From: Trichomonas tenax
Taxonomy: Eukaryota; Parabasalia; Trichomonadida; Trichomonadidae
NCBI GenBank assembly: GCA_023091735.1
Contig: JALKBU010000152.1
Location: 1 to 64,000 of the forward strand
DNA length: 64,000 nucleotides
Direction of reading: 5' to 3'
The notes beneath the pieces were generated by a model, which saw only the letters and a list, made by a program, of their open reading frames with translations, did no database searches and was not told the DNA's origin. The translations under genes were made by a program, and so were the position numbers. Every line of letters starts with the position of its first letter. Within the stretch, counting starts at the first letter, position 1. Positions 27,894 through 37,613 of the stretch are shown here, piece by piece.

Positions 27894-28690
27894 TTTTAAG
27901 ATTCCGAAATCCATGACAGCGGAATTCAAACTCTCATTAATGGATCGTTGACTGCATTGATATTTCATCTCATATTCAGGTATTTAATTTTATCACACAA
28001 TATCTTTAAAGAGAACTATTAAATTCCAAGATATTTTCTCCTACTCTTTAAATACCCATCTGAAAATTCTTGAGATTTGCGAAATTATAATAATATTAAT
28101 AACATTGGAGAAAATATGCTCAAGAATTCAAGGAACTGGTTGCATTTTTGCGTATGATATTTAGAGATTATGTTTTTTTTTCTGAAATTTTAAAATATGT
28201 GTCATAGTGTTCATGAAGGCTTTCAGAATTCGTTTAACATTCGATTTAGTATGATAATTTCATGTTTGAACTAGCCAATAAAATTCTATCGAAGAATTTG
28301 ATGAATAAGTGTCACTTGTCTTTTTTCATCGAACGCAATGTTGAATTCATAAGCTTTAGGGTTTGAAATCATTGCTGCTTCAAACTAATACTGTTAATCC
28401 ATTTGGCATCTGGCAGAAAGATATTAATAAGATTTTTGAATTTCTAAAATTATTATTCTTCATATGCTATTCCAATATTCGATCTAAGATCTTACTCACA
28501 ATCACTATTAGATTTCTGTCATTTGACAACATCATTGAAAAACAAAATTCATGAGTTTTCACTCTCCACATATAAGCATGTATCTCATGTTTAGCAAATG
28601 CCGGATTTAATTGAATACACACAGAATTTGTAAAGTTATTCATTTTTTATGATTCCATTCTTTTGTTGCTACACATTGTCAGCAATAAAT

Positions 28691-28795
28691 GGTCTTGGAT
28701 TGCGCCTTCCAGGACGTGTATCAGGTTTACATCTCTCATAATACGAAAGAAACGGTCTTGGATTACGTCTTCCAGGACGTGGATCAGGTTTACAT
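28691..28795 (-). pseudogene. Two-copy 63-bp repeat, end of a lost Arg/Pro repeat protein
   Basis: A 42-bp block (GGTCTTGGATTGCGCCTTCC at 28691) recurs 63 bases later at 28754. On the minus strand one frame reads CKPDPRPGRRNPRPF twice with a 21-residue period and ends in a stop just beyond. The whole-codon period and the preserved residues show that it was selected as protein. No ATG and no upstream repeats remain, because a TAA immediately precedes the first unit. The family is not recognised. Confidence 0.4.
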
Positions 28796-29013
28796 TATCC
28801 ATAAACTCGGCAAGTAAATGAAAATATTTTCTTCTTATTCTTATTGCATAGTGTATCATCTTCATATTCTATAACTAGGAAACAATGTTTGAAGTGTCAA
28901 TTGGAACATTTGTAATGATTTTTTCATTCTTCATTAATATTTTTGTCACGTAAAATATTTAATGTCATGTAAAATAAAAATTTTGTCATGTAAATTTTGT
29001 GTACGTTTATTTA

Positions 29014-29020
29014 TCATTTA
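29014..29020 (+). promoter_or_regulatory. Initiator TCATTTA abutting start codon
   Basis: TCATTTA directly precedes ATG 29021. TGTCATGTAAA occurs just upstream at 28963-28973 and 28984-28994. Confidence 0.55.
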
Positions 29021-29773
29021 ATGCGAAAAACAAAAAATCGAGGAAGTCCACTAAATCAAGTCCAAGTCATCATTCCTGAGGCACCAAAGCTAGATCCAAC
29101 GCCAAGTGAGATGATTCCACCAAATTTTACCCCTGTAAATTATTCATATTTTTACACACCACCGCAAATTCAACCAGACGAAGTTTTTTATTTTGAACGT
29201 CCAAGAAAAGAATTAGATCTGAAGCTTTTCGAGTCAATTGACCCAAGAGATTTCGTTCATGATGGAGATACCCAATCAGTTGAATTTTATCTTAAAAATA
29301 TTTTAGGTACAAAGGTCACTGGAAGAAATACACCATTAGGAACGCCAGCAATGAATAATGCTTTTACAATTTTACAACTTGGTGCTCAATATTTATATAA
29401 ATTAAGACAGAATAGATATTTACCATTTGGAGCATCTCCAACTGCAAATGGTGATGCATATGTCATGAATTTAAATGAGCAGCTCATTGCAAATTCGAAT
29501 GCGCAAATCGAAGAATTAAGCGGAATAATCAATCAGCTTGAGTTCCAAATCTCAAGAATACAAACAGATGTCAATAAATTGAGATTGAAGAGGAGAAAAA
29601 TTGAAGACGTCGTTGACAGAGTCGAAAAACATAATTTGAAGAAAAGCATGAAGAAAAAGAATAAAAAGAAGCATTCTAAGAAGAAGATTGATGAAAGTCT
29701 TAGTGAGGGACAAGTTCCCCCTTCAGAAGTTCCTCATTATAACACAATCCAGGTAGAACTCGGAAGATTTTGA
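29021..29773 (+). CDS. Coiled-coil protein, possible DZIP1-like ciliary protein
   Basis: A 250-residue protein from ATG 29021 (MRKTKNRGSPLNQ); the longer frame begins at TTG. After a Pro-rich start, residues about 70-135 read ELDLKLFESIDPRDFVHDGD, SVEFYLKNIL and TILQLGAQYLYKLRQN. This resembles the DZIP1 N-terminal domain (hydrophobic ID-x-x, a D-x-x-x-L-x-x-x-L helix, then LxQLxxEYLLxxQ). A coiled coil (about 150-205) and a Lys-rich segment (KKKNKKKHSKKK) follow. DZIP1 proteins act at basal bodies and the ciliary transition zone. No zinc finger is visible, so the assignment is tentative. Confidence 0.4.
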   Translation: MRKTKNRGSPLNQVQVIIPEAPKLDPTPSEMIPPNFTPVNYSYFYTPPQIQPDEVFYFERPRKELDLKLFESIDPRDFVHDGDTQSVEFYLKNILGTKVTGRNTPLGTPAMNNAFTILQLGAQYLYKLRQNRYLPFGASPTANGDAYVMNLNEQLIANSNAQIEELSGIINQLEFQISRIQTDVNKLRLKRRKIEDVVDRVEKHNLKKSMKKKNKKKHSKKKIDESLSEGQVPPSEVPHYNTIQVELGRF

Positions 29774-30701
29774 GTTCAAAGATATGTTATTTGATATAAA
29801 TGTTTTGTATATAGAAATCATTATAAGGACACACTCCAATGTATCATTCTTTTGATTGTCATGATATGTAGAAAAAAATAATTTCTATTTCATCACTATG
29901 TTAAAGTTGATTTAGATAAATCAAGCATATCTTTGTGTAGTAACATTGATATTTAGCAGGATTGTGTAAAATGTGATGTATCATATGTGTGTCATTGAGA
30001 AAATTAGAGTGGCTAAATCACAAATGATATCTCGAATATTCAATGAAATGTATTGCATTAATGTGGACGCAATAGCATGCTCTATAAATTTCCATTAGAG
30101 TATTAAGTGTGATGGCATCATTAATGATTTTTCAAAGATCAAATTTGATATTTCAGAATTGGGAATGAATACATATGGTTTTAATGGAAAATTATAGGTG
30201 CTGTAAATGTGTAAATTGTATTGCAATGACCGATTTGGAAATATAACAAAGGATTAAATTTGCGATTTTGAAAAATCTTAAGGATGTCATCTGCAAACTT
30301 TATTTTTTTTTTTTAAAGTAATTGCAAAAAAATTAAGATCTTATTAAAATCGCATTAATGATGACTTTGTTTAATGAAAATAACATATATTTGGTTATAA
30401 TTCATTTTTATTTAATATATTATTTTATTTCTAATATCACTTTCAAAATCTCTTTATAAGAAAATTTAATATGATAAATATAACCGAAAACACGCATGCT
30501 TTAAATACACATCATCTCCTCACTTCGCATGTAAATTGTGTTTCTTGTTGATTCTACACCACTTTTTAATCAATTGATTTTAAATTTTTCAAAGAAAAAG
30601 TGACTTCTTTTACCGGAACTAGTAAATTTCGTCGCGCTTTTGTTTATATAATCACAATTAATAACGAAAAAGTGTCATCGATGAAAATCAAAATCTATAA
30701 A
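29774..30701. other. AT-rich intergenic region, no gene seen
   Basis: It is the first part of a 1.3-kb gap before the SPX-DASS pseudogene. No frames with coding composition are seen. Confidence 0.5.
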
Positions 30702-30732
30702 TTGGTATGCTATATCTAATATAGCATACCAA
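30702..30732. repeat. Perfect 14-bp inverted repeat with 3-base loop
   Basis: TTGGTATGCTATAT (30702-30715) and ATATAGCATACCAA (30719-30732) are exact reverse complements around CTA. It lies in a gap with no gene, about 380 bases before the SPX-DASS start. It could be a cruciform-prone site, an RNA hairpin or a regulatory operator. Confidence 0.6.
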
Positions 30733-31115
30733 GATTAATAACGATAAACGTGACAAAATTTCAAAAAGATTGTTATTTGTACAAAATCTTAACTAAAGCA
30801 TTTTGTTAATTACAAAAAATGTGACAGATTTTAAAAGTGACATAACAAAATCGACAATATATATTCAGCATATGATATATAGCATATATTTAATAACCAT
30901 AAAACTGTGCTTTTTCAATTGACATCTTCCCAAAATGATATTATTCATCTATATCTCATAAAAAGTGAGGAGAGAAAAAACCGAAATCTTTACACAAAAA
31001 TCACATTGAATGGATAAAACAACAACACAAACACTATTTATAAAGCAGAAGAATTTTAAATCTAGAAAAAACGAATTTCATTGTTCGAATCAAACAAAAT
31101 TGGACCAATAAAAAA

Positions 31116-33221
31116 ATGAAGTTTGGTAAGCAATTACGCTTCATTGCTGTTAAGACATAGGACAAACACTATATCCACTACAAGCAGTTCAAGAAGATGC
31201 TTCTTCAGATGGCCACAGAGATCAAGGAAGCCCGTGAAAATGGAAAGACTGAAGATGAGATCGTTCAGATGAAGAAGGAGCACACTGTTACTTTCAATGA
31301 GGCGCTCACACAGAACGTAAATGAATCCATCCAGTTTTACTGCGATTTTGTGACACAAACTGGAGAAAAAGTCGAAGGAATTTCTCAGAACGTTTACGCT
31401 GAATTAAAGAAGCAAACACCACAGGAGGGGGACACAGCTATCCAAATCCACAAGAAAATCTTCATCACAACGCTAAACCTTTACTAAATTCGTACATTCC
31501 TTGAAGTCAACCATTCTGCAACTTCTCACATCATGAAGAAGTTCTGCAAGAAACTCCTGTGCCAGGAGGCGCACCAGGAACTCGACGTTCTTCAGAATGA
31601 GTGCTACCAGAATATGCCAACAATTCAAGCAGACCTCAGCCGCCTCGAGGAACTCTACATTCTCCTCAAGAGAAAGATCTATCCAAAGGGCGACAGCTGT
31701 CCACGCCAGAAAATTATCCTCGAACTTCATAAATCCGTTAGAAGCAACCTCGATTGGAAGCAGGCCACAGTTCTTGGACAGTGGGATGATTATACATTCC
31801 GTTCGAACGAGTTCCAGCTCTCTGCAACACTAATCAAAATTATTCCAATTATTATCGCTTTCATTTGCATGATTCCATTCCTCGTTTACAACTTCTTCGG
31901 TGAAGGCAAATACGAAGCGCAGCGCTGCCTCGGTGTTCTCATTTTCTGCGCAATTTTGTGGTGCACAACAGCTGTTCCTCTTTGGTTAACATCTCTTTCT
32001 ATTCCATTCTTAGGTGTCATCTGCCGCCTCAAGGCCGGTATCTCTATCAGCAAGCTCGCTGGCGAAATCCAGAAGGCAACAATGTCATCGACAGTTTATT
32101 TGATCATCGGTGGTTTCACCATCGCTGCTGCTTTCCAGGTCACTGAAATGGACAAGCGTATCGCTTCGTTCATTTTTAAGAAGGCAACATGATCAACATG
32201 TTTGTACTTATATGCAGTTATTGCACTCAACACGTTCCTCGCCATGTGGATCAACAACGTCGCTTCCACTATGATTGTTTGCACACTCGTTCTTCAGACA
32301 TTGAACCAGTTACCAGCTGGCTCCAACTACGCAAAGCTCCTCCTTCTTAGTATCGCTGCTGGTGGTTGAATGACACCACTCGCTTCACCACAGAACGCTA
32401 TCGCTATCGAGTCCGTTAACAACGTTCTCCCAGTCGATGCTACAAAGCGCCTTGGTTTCATCGAGTTTATGGTCACTGCTATTCCAACAGGTGTTGTTGC
32501 TTCGATAGTTTATTGGTACATCATCCGCTTCGTTTATAAGCCAGATGTTACTGAAGTTCCAAAGTTCGTTGCTCCAAAAACAGATTTCGGTTGGCGCCAG
32601 ATCGTCGTTTCTGTAGTTTCTCTTCTTACAATCATTATTTGGATCGTTCTTCCATTCAAGATTAACGAAGTCTTCGGTGATAACGGTCTCATTGGCTTCA
32701 TCCCACTCTTGATCTTCTATGGCACAGGAATCCTTCAGCCAGCTCAAATTGCTAAGCTCCTGTGGAACATTCTCTTCCTCGTCATGGGTGGTAATGCTCT
32801 CGGCTATGTTGTTAGAGAATCAACACTCCTCACATTTGTTTCAGATCCCCTTCAGAAGCTCCTTGGTAAGACATCTACATGGGTTACATTCTTCATCATT
32901 TCCTGCTTCGAGCTCTTGATTAACGTCTTCATTTCTCACACAGTCTCTGCTACAATCATTCTTCCTATCATTTGCAAGTTCGCTCAGTACAATCCACACC
33001 TTATTCTTTATGCATTGGGTGCTGTTGCTGCAACAACTGCCTCCCAGATTATGCCAGTTTCCTCATTCCCGAACCTTTGCTGCACAAGCTTGCAAGACAA
33101 GAATGGTAAGGAATTCATTAACACAAAGGATATGATGAAGAGTGGAGCAATCGCTACAACAGTTTCATTCGTCTTTTGCATCACAATCCTCTTTGGATTT
33201 GGCATCCTTCTCAAGCTTTGA
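31116..33221 (+). pseudogene. SPX-DASS (PHO87/SLC13-type) transporter interrupted by four in-frame stop codons
   Basis: From ATG 31116 to TGA 33219-33221 one single frame of 701 codons encodes an N-terminal SPX domain (MKFGKQLRFIAVKT, stop, DKHYIHYKQFKKMLLQM; later EVNHSATSHIMKKFCKKLL) and a DASS ion-transporter domain (AVPLWLTSLSIPFLGVI, AMWINNVASTMIV, MTPLASPQNAIA, and multiple transmembrane helices to the end). SPX-DASS proteins in fungi are phosphate transporters. Stops are at codon 15 (TAG 31158-31160), 124 (TAA 31485-31487), 359 (TGA 32190-32192) and 418 (TGA 32367-32369). There is no frameshift in 2.1 kb and the C/G-ending codon bias is intact. The first stop sits at the conserved SPX Trp. 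All four stops can arise by one C:G to T:A change (TGG, CAA, CGA or TGG). Recently silenced, or rescued by RNA editing or readthrough. Confidence 0.85.
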
Positions 33222-33406
33222 GAAATTTATAGTTATTTTAAAAATTATTTTTCAGTAGTGTTTGTTTCACATTTAGGAATTATGCTTCAAAGTTTAGATT
33301 TTTAAAAATGACATGGAAAGTGTTATTTTTGACTTCGAGAATTTATTTGTCAGAAATCGAATTTATGACAAGTATATGTCAAATTCAGTAAGTCAAAATT
33401 AAATTG

Positions 33407-34630
33407 ATGTTATCTCCTTCTGCTGTGGACTTTTACTTTCGAAAGATCCCAAGAAATTTCAAGCTCACCATAAATTGTATTGACTATATGTTAAATCCCG
33501 AAATTCTTAAATTAATATCAACATTTTTTTATGAATTTTTCGAAAAATCACCAAAATCACTAGAATATTCCGCAAATATCGCTATATCAAATGAAGTCAT
33601 CGAATCATGCATCAATTTCATTGCAAATAACAAATTCGAAATCACAAATCCTTTAGAACAGTTTATTTTTGCTTCATACTTCAAAATTAACAAAATCATC
33701 GAAAAGGTGACAAATCCTCTTCTATCGCAGATTAATGTTATTAACTTCTTCCCATTTTTCCAAAAATTATTCGATTATCCTGAATATATTGAAGTTTTGG
33801 TGCCATTCATGGTTGAAAATAAATCTCAAATTCTTGAATATGTTCTTTACAGAGATGTTCCATCAAAAATTCTTGATATTTTATTCGATAATGATGAACT
33901 CTTTGACAATGAAGACCAAAAAGCTAGATTTTTACTTAGAAAAGTACTGATGACAGATGAGCACGATTTTAAACATTTTTCATGCATCAAGTTCGAAAAA
34001 CTTTCTCCACAGTGCCTCGCGGAGCTTTTAGGGCACCCTATTTCTGAATCTATCATGAGTAACATCAGATTGCAGTCAGAAGAAGTTCCAAAGGCAATTA
34101 AATTAGCTGTATCATTAAGTTCAGATTATCACAAGCTTCAAAGCGTCGAAAACATTCAGAGGAAGGAACTCTCTAACGTAAAGCAACTGAGAGATAAAGC
34201 ATATGCAGAGAATCTGAAGAACGCAGAATTCATTCAATTCTTCCATTTACAAAAGGATTGCATTATTGAAGATCTCACAAACATGTGCAATGCAACACGT
34301 AAACTTTGTGAAAGGTTTATAGTGATGAATCAAGATTTCAAGAGCTATCAATATTTAATGAGTTTGTTAAAAGGAATTGTTAAACTCGCAGACAGATTCC
34401 TCGTGTCCATGACATGGTTCTCGCATCAGTCCTTTGCAAACACGATATTCCCTGATTCTGCGCGCGAAGCATATGAATTATCCGTTGCCTGGAATTCGCA
34501 AATCAAAGAAATTGAAGGAATATTACAAGGATTAATTCCGAATGAAGCATATGTGAAAGAAATACTTTCGAGCACTGATCATCTCGAAGCAAAGCTTCAA
34601 GAATATATTGAAAGGTTCGAAAAACTGTAA
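33407..34630 (+). CDS. BTB-like trichomonad family protein with C-terminal coiled coil
   Basis: A 407-residue protein from ATG 33407; the codon before it is TTG. Residues 1-90 have the layout of the degenerate BTB/POZ fold common in trichomonads: FYFRKIPRNFKLTINCIDYM, a helix, FFYEFFEKSPKSLEYS, then NPLEQFIFASYFKI. Helical repeats follow, and a coiled coil over about residues 250-300 (NIQRKELSNVKQLRDKAYAE). Such BTB-like proteins in other systems bring substrates to cullin E3 ligases; here this is family inference. TAAA overlaps the stop codon. Confidence 0.55.
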   Translation: MLSPSAVDFYFRKIPRNFKLTINCIDYMLNPEILKLISTFFYEFFEKSPKSLEYSANIAISNEVIESCINFIANNKFEITNPLEQFIFASYFKINKIIEKVTNPLLSQINVINFFPFFQKLFDYPEYIEVLVPFMVENKSQILEYVLYRDVPSKILDILFDNDELFDNEDQKARFLLRKVLMTDEHDFKHFSCIKFEKLSPQCLAELLGHPISESIMSNIRLQSEEVPKAIKLAVSLSSDYHKLQSVENIQRKELSNVKQLRDKAYAENLKNAEFIQFFHLQKDCIIEDLTNMCNATRKLCERFIVMNQDFKSYQYLMSLLKGIVKLADRFLVSMTWFSHQSFANTIFPDSAREAYELSVAWNSQIKEIEGILQGLIPNEAYVKEILSSTDHLEAKLQEYIERFEKL

Positions 34631-34669
34631 ACTATTGTTATTATATCTCTATATATAGAAATTTTATTG

Positions 34670-36007
34670 TTAACAATTATATTCGTAATTAAGAAATTCT
34701 TGTATAATGTTATATAAGTCTGAAGATACTGATTCAGGATTAACTGCTTCGAGGGCATCTCTTATTGGTATTGACTCAGTGACTCTTTGAGAAATCTGTG
34801 GATCTGTTGAACCAGCCAATAAAACAATAGGATAAACAACGCATGGAACTGTTTCATCTGCGATATTATTTTCAATTGTTGTTACTAATGCTTCGATATC
34901 GACATATGCTGGTTTGGCGTTAGTAAATATGAGACTTATTGCATTCATAGCAATGCTTTTGATATGAAAATTAACATCGCTGTTTCCAACTTGAATTAAT
35001 GTATTGAAAAAAGCTTCGGAATTTGCTGCTTCAGCAAAATCATCGAATTTCATGCATTGCGTTAGAAACGCCATTGCTTCATCGATGCAACTTGATTCAC
35101 GGATTGCGCGCAAAAAGAAATTCCGAATTAATTCATGTGAAATGATTTCCGCTGTCTCAGATGAATCAGCAATCTTTGATAAAAGCGATAAAAGATCAGA
35201 TATCATAATATCGTCTAAATCATCGGATGTAAGTAAGTTCACGAAGTCCTGAGATTGTAGAATGAATGCTGTGGCTATTTGGCTTTGTGAACAGAATTCA
35301 GCCAATGTATTAATTGCATCGCCAACAATATTATCGTTATCATCACTTAACGGCGAAATTATTTTTGCCATCACTGTTTGTAACAGCTGGCTGTGATCCT
35401 CCAAGTTCAGCATTCTCGAAAGAATCAAACAGCATGACTCAAAATGCGGATTTGCGAGATTTAAATCTTGTTGCAATTTGTTCAAAAGGCCAAGCTCAAC
35501 TAGTCTATTTATTGTGTTGGGAATCTTGTGTAAGAGCAGTCCTATGCATTTTGATGCTTCTTTTAATGGAAATAGTTGAAAAATTATATCAATTTTATCA
35601 GGACCAGCGAAAAATATAGAATATCGCTCGATCCCTGACGAAATAAGCTCACAGATCAAATTGAGATCTAATTTGAGTACACTTTCCGGTGAATGAAATT
35701 GTGGATCAAGAATATTAATCAAATATTGAAGAACATCGTTAGATAGATCTATCCTCTGCCTCGACGAAATTTCAACCAAAGTATTTAATGCCGTCTCTAG
35801 CGTTTCTATGTTCTGAATTTGAGCTAAAAGTTCGTCAATTTCATCAGTTTCAACGAGAACATGTGCTCTGCTTGGCTGAATTGGGGGCGCGGACCTGCTG
35901 ATATCGAAATTTGGCTCGATGACCTTTTTTCTATTTTCAGTATTAATCGAGTGCAAAACAACAGAAAAAAATATGACTCCACCAGATGTCTTTGTTTTGT
36001 GAAACAT
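34670..36007 (-). CDS. Armadillo-like helical repeat protein
   Basis: A 445-residue protein. After an N-terminal region of unclear fold (residues 1-55), residues 56-445 are paired helices typical of armadillo/HEAT solenoids (LETALNTLVEISSRQRIDLS, VKSIAMNAISLIF-type units, DAINTLAEFCSQSQIATAFI). It resembles the helical-repeat protein at 18051-19442 in style. Some nucleotide-exchange factors of Hsp70 and proteasome chaperones share this layout, but no specific assignment is possible. The start is 44 bases from the stop of the upstream TrpRS-like gene on the same strand. Confidence 0.65.
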   Translation of the reverse strand: MFHKTKTSGGVIFFSVVLHSINTENRKKVIEPNFDISRSAPPIQPSRAHVLVETDEIDELLAQIQNIETLETALNTLVEISSRQRIDLSNDVLQYLINILDPQFHSPESVLKLDLNLICELISSGIERYSIFFAGPDKIDIIFQLFPLKEASKCIGLLLHKIPNTINRLVELGLLNKLQQDLNLANPHFESCCLILSRMLNLEDHSQLLQTVMAKIISPLSDDNDNIVGDAINTLAEFCSQSQIATAFILQSQDFVNLLTSDDLDDIMISDLLSLLSKIADSSETAEIISHELIRNFFLRAIRESSCIDEAMAFLTQCMKFDDFAEAANSEAFFNTLIQVGNSDVNFHIKSIAMNAISLIFTNAKPAYVDIEALVTTIENNIADETVPCVVYPIVLLAGSTDPQISQRVTESIPIRDALEAVNPESVSSDLYNIIQEFLNYEYNC

Positions 36008-36051
36008 AACGAGAGTTTCGATAAAAGAAAATTTACAAAATATACATTTTT

Positions 36052-37278
36052 TCAGACGCGTAAAGCCTTAGAATGGATGATATTTTCAACATCTTCCTTT
36101 GGAACAGCAGCTCTCTTGTCCTGTATGTCCTTGATCATCTTGCCGATGACTTCACCAACTTTCTTCTTGAGTTCGCCAGATAACATTCTCTCCTTTCCTT
36201 CTGGGAGCTCTCCTGGTCCATAGAACTGAACAACGTGCTGGTATTCAGCTTCATCCTCAAGGAATAGCTTGAGGTAGTATGTTGGGATATCAACAGCGAG
36301 GTTAGCGCCCTTTTCCTTGTGTTCTTGGATTGTATCTTTGCCGCCAGAGAAAGCAAACTTGTTGATTTTCTGTGCAACTTCCTTTGGCATGTTCTTGATG
36401 TAGATGGACATGTAATCGCGGATGGAGTTCTTTGCCTTTCCACCCTTAGCTGGCTGATCGTTTGGGCCTGTGCCGAGAGCGAACTTTGCAAGTTTCGGCA
36501 TCTTCTGACCTGACTGCGGCGCTGGAACGAAGCCACCGAATAAAGCGAATGGTTTCTCGGCTTCGATCTTCTCACAGAGCGTGCAAGCGAACTGGTAAAG
36601 CTTGGCTTGCGATGCGCGAAGAAGCATCAAGCATTTGAGGTTCTCTAAGCCCGGGAAGATCTTCTGGACATAGCTTGGAATTGCGCAGCATCCTTCCTGG
36701 AAAACAGCGTCCATTGTGCCGACGTTGATATTGTCGTCTGCGAAGAAACTGTGGAAGAACTCTCCGAGTTGGCATTTGCGCTGAAGATCGCAGAGTAAAA
36801 TGTAATTCAAAGCAACAGCGATAGTATTTGTTAAAATGATTGTCTTTTCTTTGATGAAGTCGAAAGCGAGGATATCTTTGATTGTTTCCTCGGTCCATTT
36901 CTTCGCAGTTTCATATGTGAAATTTTGTTCTGGTTCGCGTGTGTATGCTTTATAATCGTTGACGTGGATGAAGACGAAGCAGTTGAGTGCCTTCTGGAGG
37001 TACTGTGCAAACTGGAAGAAAAGAACGTGTCTCAATGTTGTCAAGCGGTCGGAAGGAGAGACAGGAAGATATATGTAGAGTGGCTTTCCTGCAACAGCGT
37101 GCTCGATGGCAGCGTCAAAACCGTTATGTCCGTTGAAAATATGGCGTCTGAGTGCTGCATTTGGTGATGTTTTTGTGAGTTCAGCGAATTTTGCGATAAG
37201 CTCGTCTGTAACGCTCTGGGCACCGTAGGACTCCGGCTTCGGTATCAGAGACTCGATTTCAATGACTTGATTCTCCAT
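36052..37278 (-). CDS. Tryptophanyl-tRNA synthetase-like protein with degenerate HIGH and KMSKS motifs
   Basis: A 408-residue protein from ATG 37278. It follows eukaryotic/archaeal TrpRS over its length: HIFNGHNGFDAAIEHAVAGK, PLYIYLPVSPS, ALNCFVFIHVNDYKAY, IKEKTIILTN, and near the end INKFAFSGGKDTIQEHKEKG, LKLFLEDE, LSGELKKKVGEVIGKM. The HIGH motif (HVGH in human WARS) aligns to TLRH (about residues 82-85). The tryptophan-binding AIDQDPYFR segment aligns to RASQAKLYQ. The KMSAS loop is replaced by a Gly/Lys-rich insert (GPNDQPAKGGKAKNS). It is therefore probably unable to charge tRNA. The frame is intact and codon use indicates expression, so a moonlighting or regulatory role is likely. A true TrpRS should exist elsewhere in the genome. 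Confidence 0.75.
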   Translation of the reverse strand: MENQVIEIESLIPKPESYGAQSVTDELIAKFAELTKTSPNAALRRHIFNGHNGFDAAIEHAVAGKPLYIYLPVSPSDRLTTLRHVLFFQFAQYLQKALNCFVFIHVNDYKAYTREPEQNFTYETAKKWTEETIKDILAFDFIKEKTIILTNTIAVALNYILLCDLQRKCQLGEFFHSFFADDNINVGTMDAVFQEGCCAIPSYVQKIFPGLENLKCLMLLRASQAKLYQFACTLCEKIEAEKPFALFGGFVPAPQSGQKMPKLAKFALGTGPNDQPAKGGKAKNSIRDYMSIYIKNMPKEVAQKINKFAFSGGKDTIQEHKEKGANLAVDIPTYYLKLFLEDEAEYQHVVQFYGPGELPEGKERMLSGELKKKVGEVIGKMIKDIQDKRAAVPKEDVENIIHSKALRV

Positions 37279-37350
37279 TATCAAATAATTAAATGCTACG
37301 ATTATTTTCGATTCAAATTGGGTCCTGAGCGACCACTTAATTTAAAATTT

Positions 37351-37584
37351 TGACATGTAAATTGTGAATTTTGACATGTGGCAATTTTGTTTGTTTGTAG
37401 ATTACATGACTCAAATCAATCATACTTGTTTAATCATCGTTATGGTATGGCATCAACTATTCAAATTTTACCATCATTATGATATCCCATCAGCTATTCG
37501 CATTTTACTATCATAATGAAATGGTGTAGATCATTCATATTTGATCATGATTATGACATGTAAATCAAATATATGACATGTAAA
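37351..37584. promoter_or_regulatory. Four TGACATG copies in a bidirectional promoter region
   Basis: TGACATGTAAA at 37351-37361, TGACATGTG at 37372-37380, and TGACATGTAAA at 37554-37564 and 37574-37584 lie in the 335 bases between the divergent TrpRS-like and ankyrin genes. The last copy is 30 bases before ATG 37614. The same element recurs near many other starts in the window. Confidence 0.5.
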
Positions 37585-37613
37585 TTGATTTTTGTCGAAA
37601 AAGTGTTATAATA

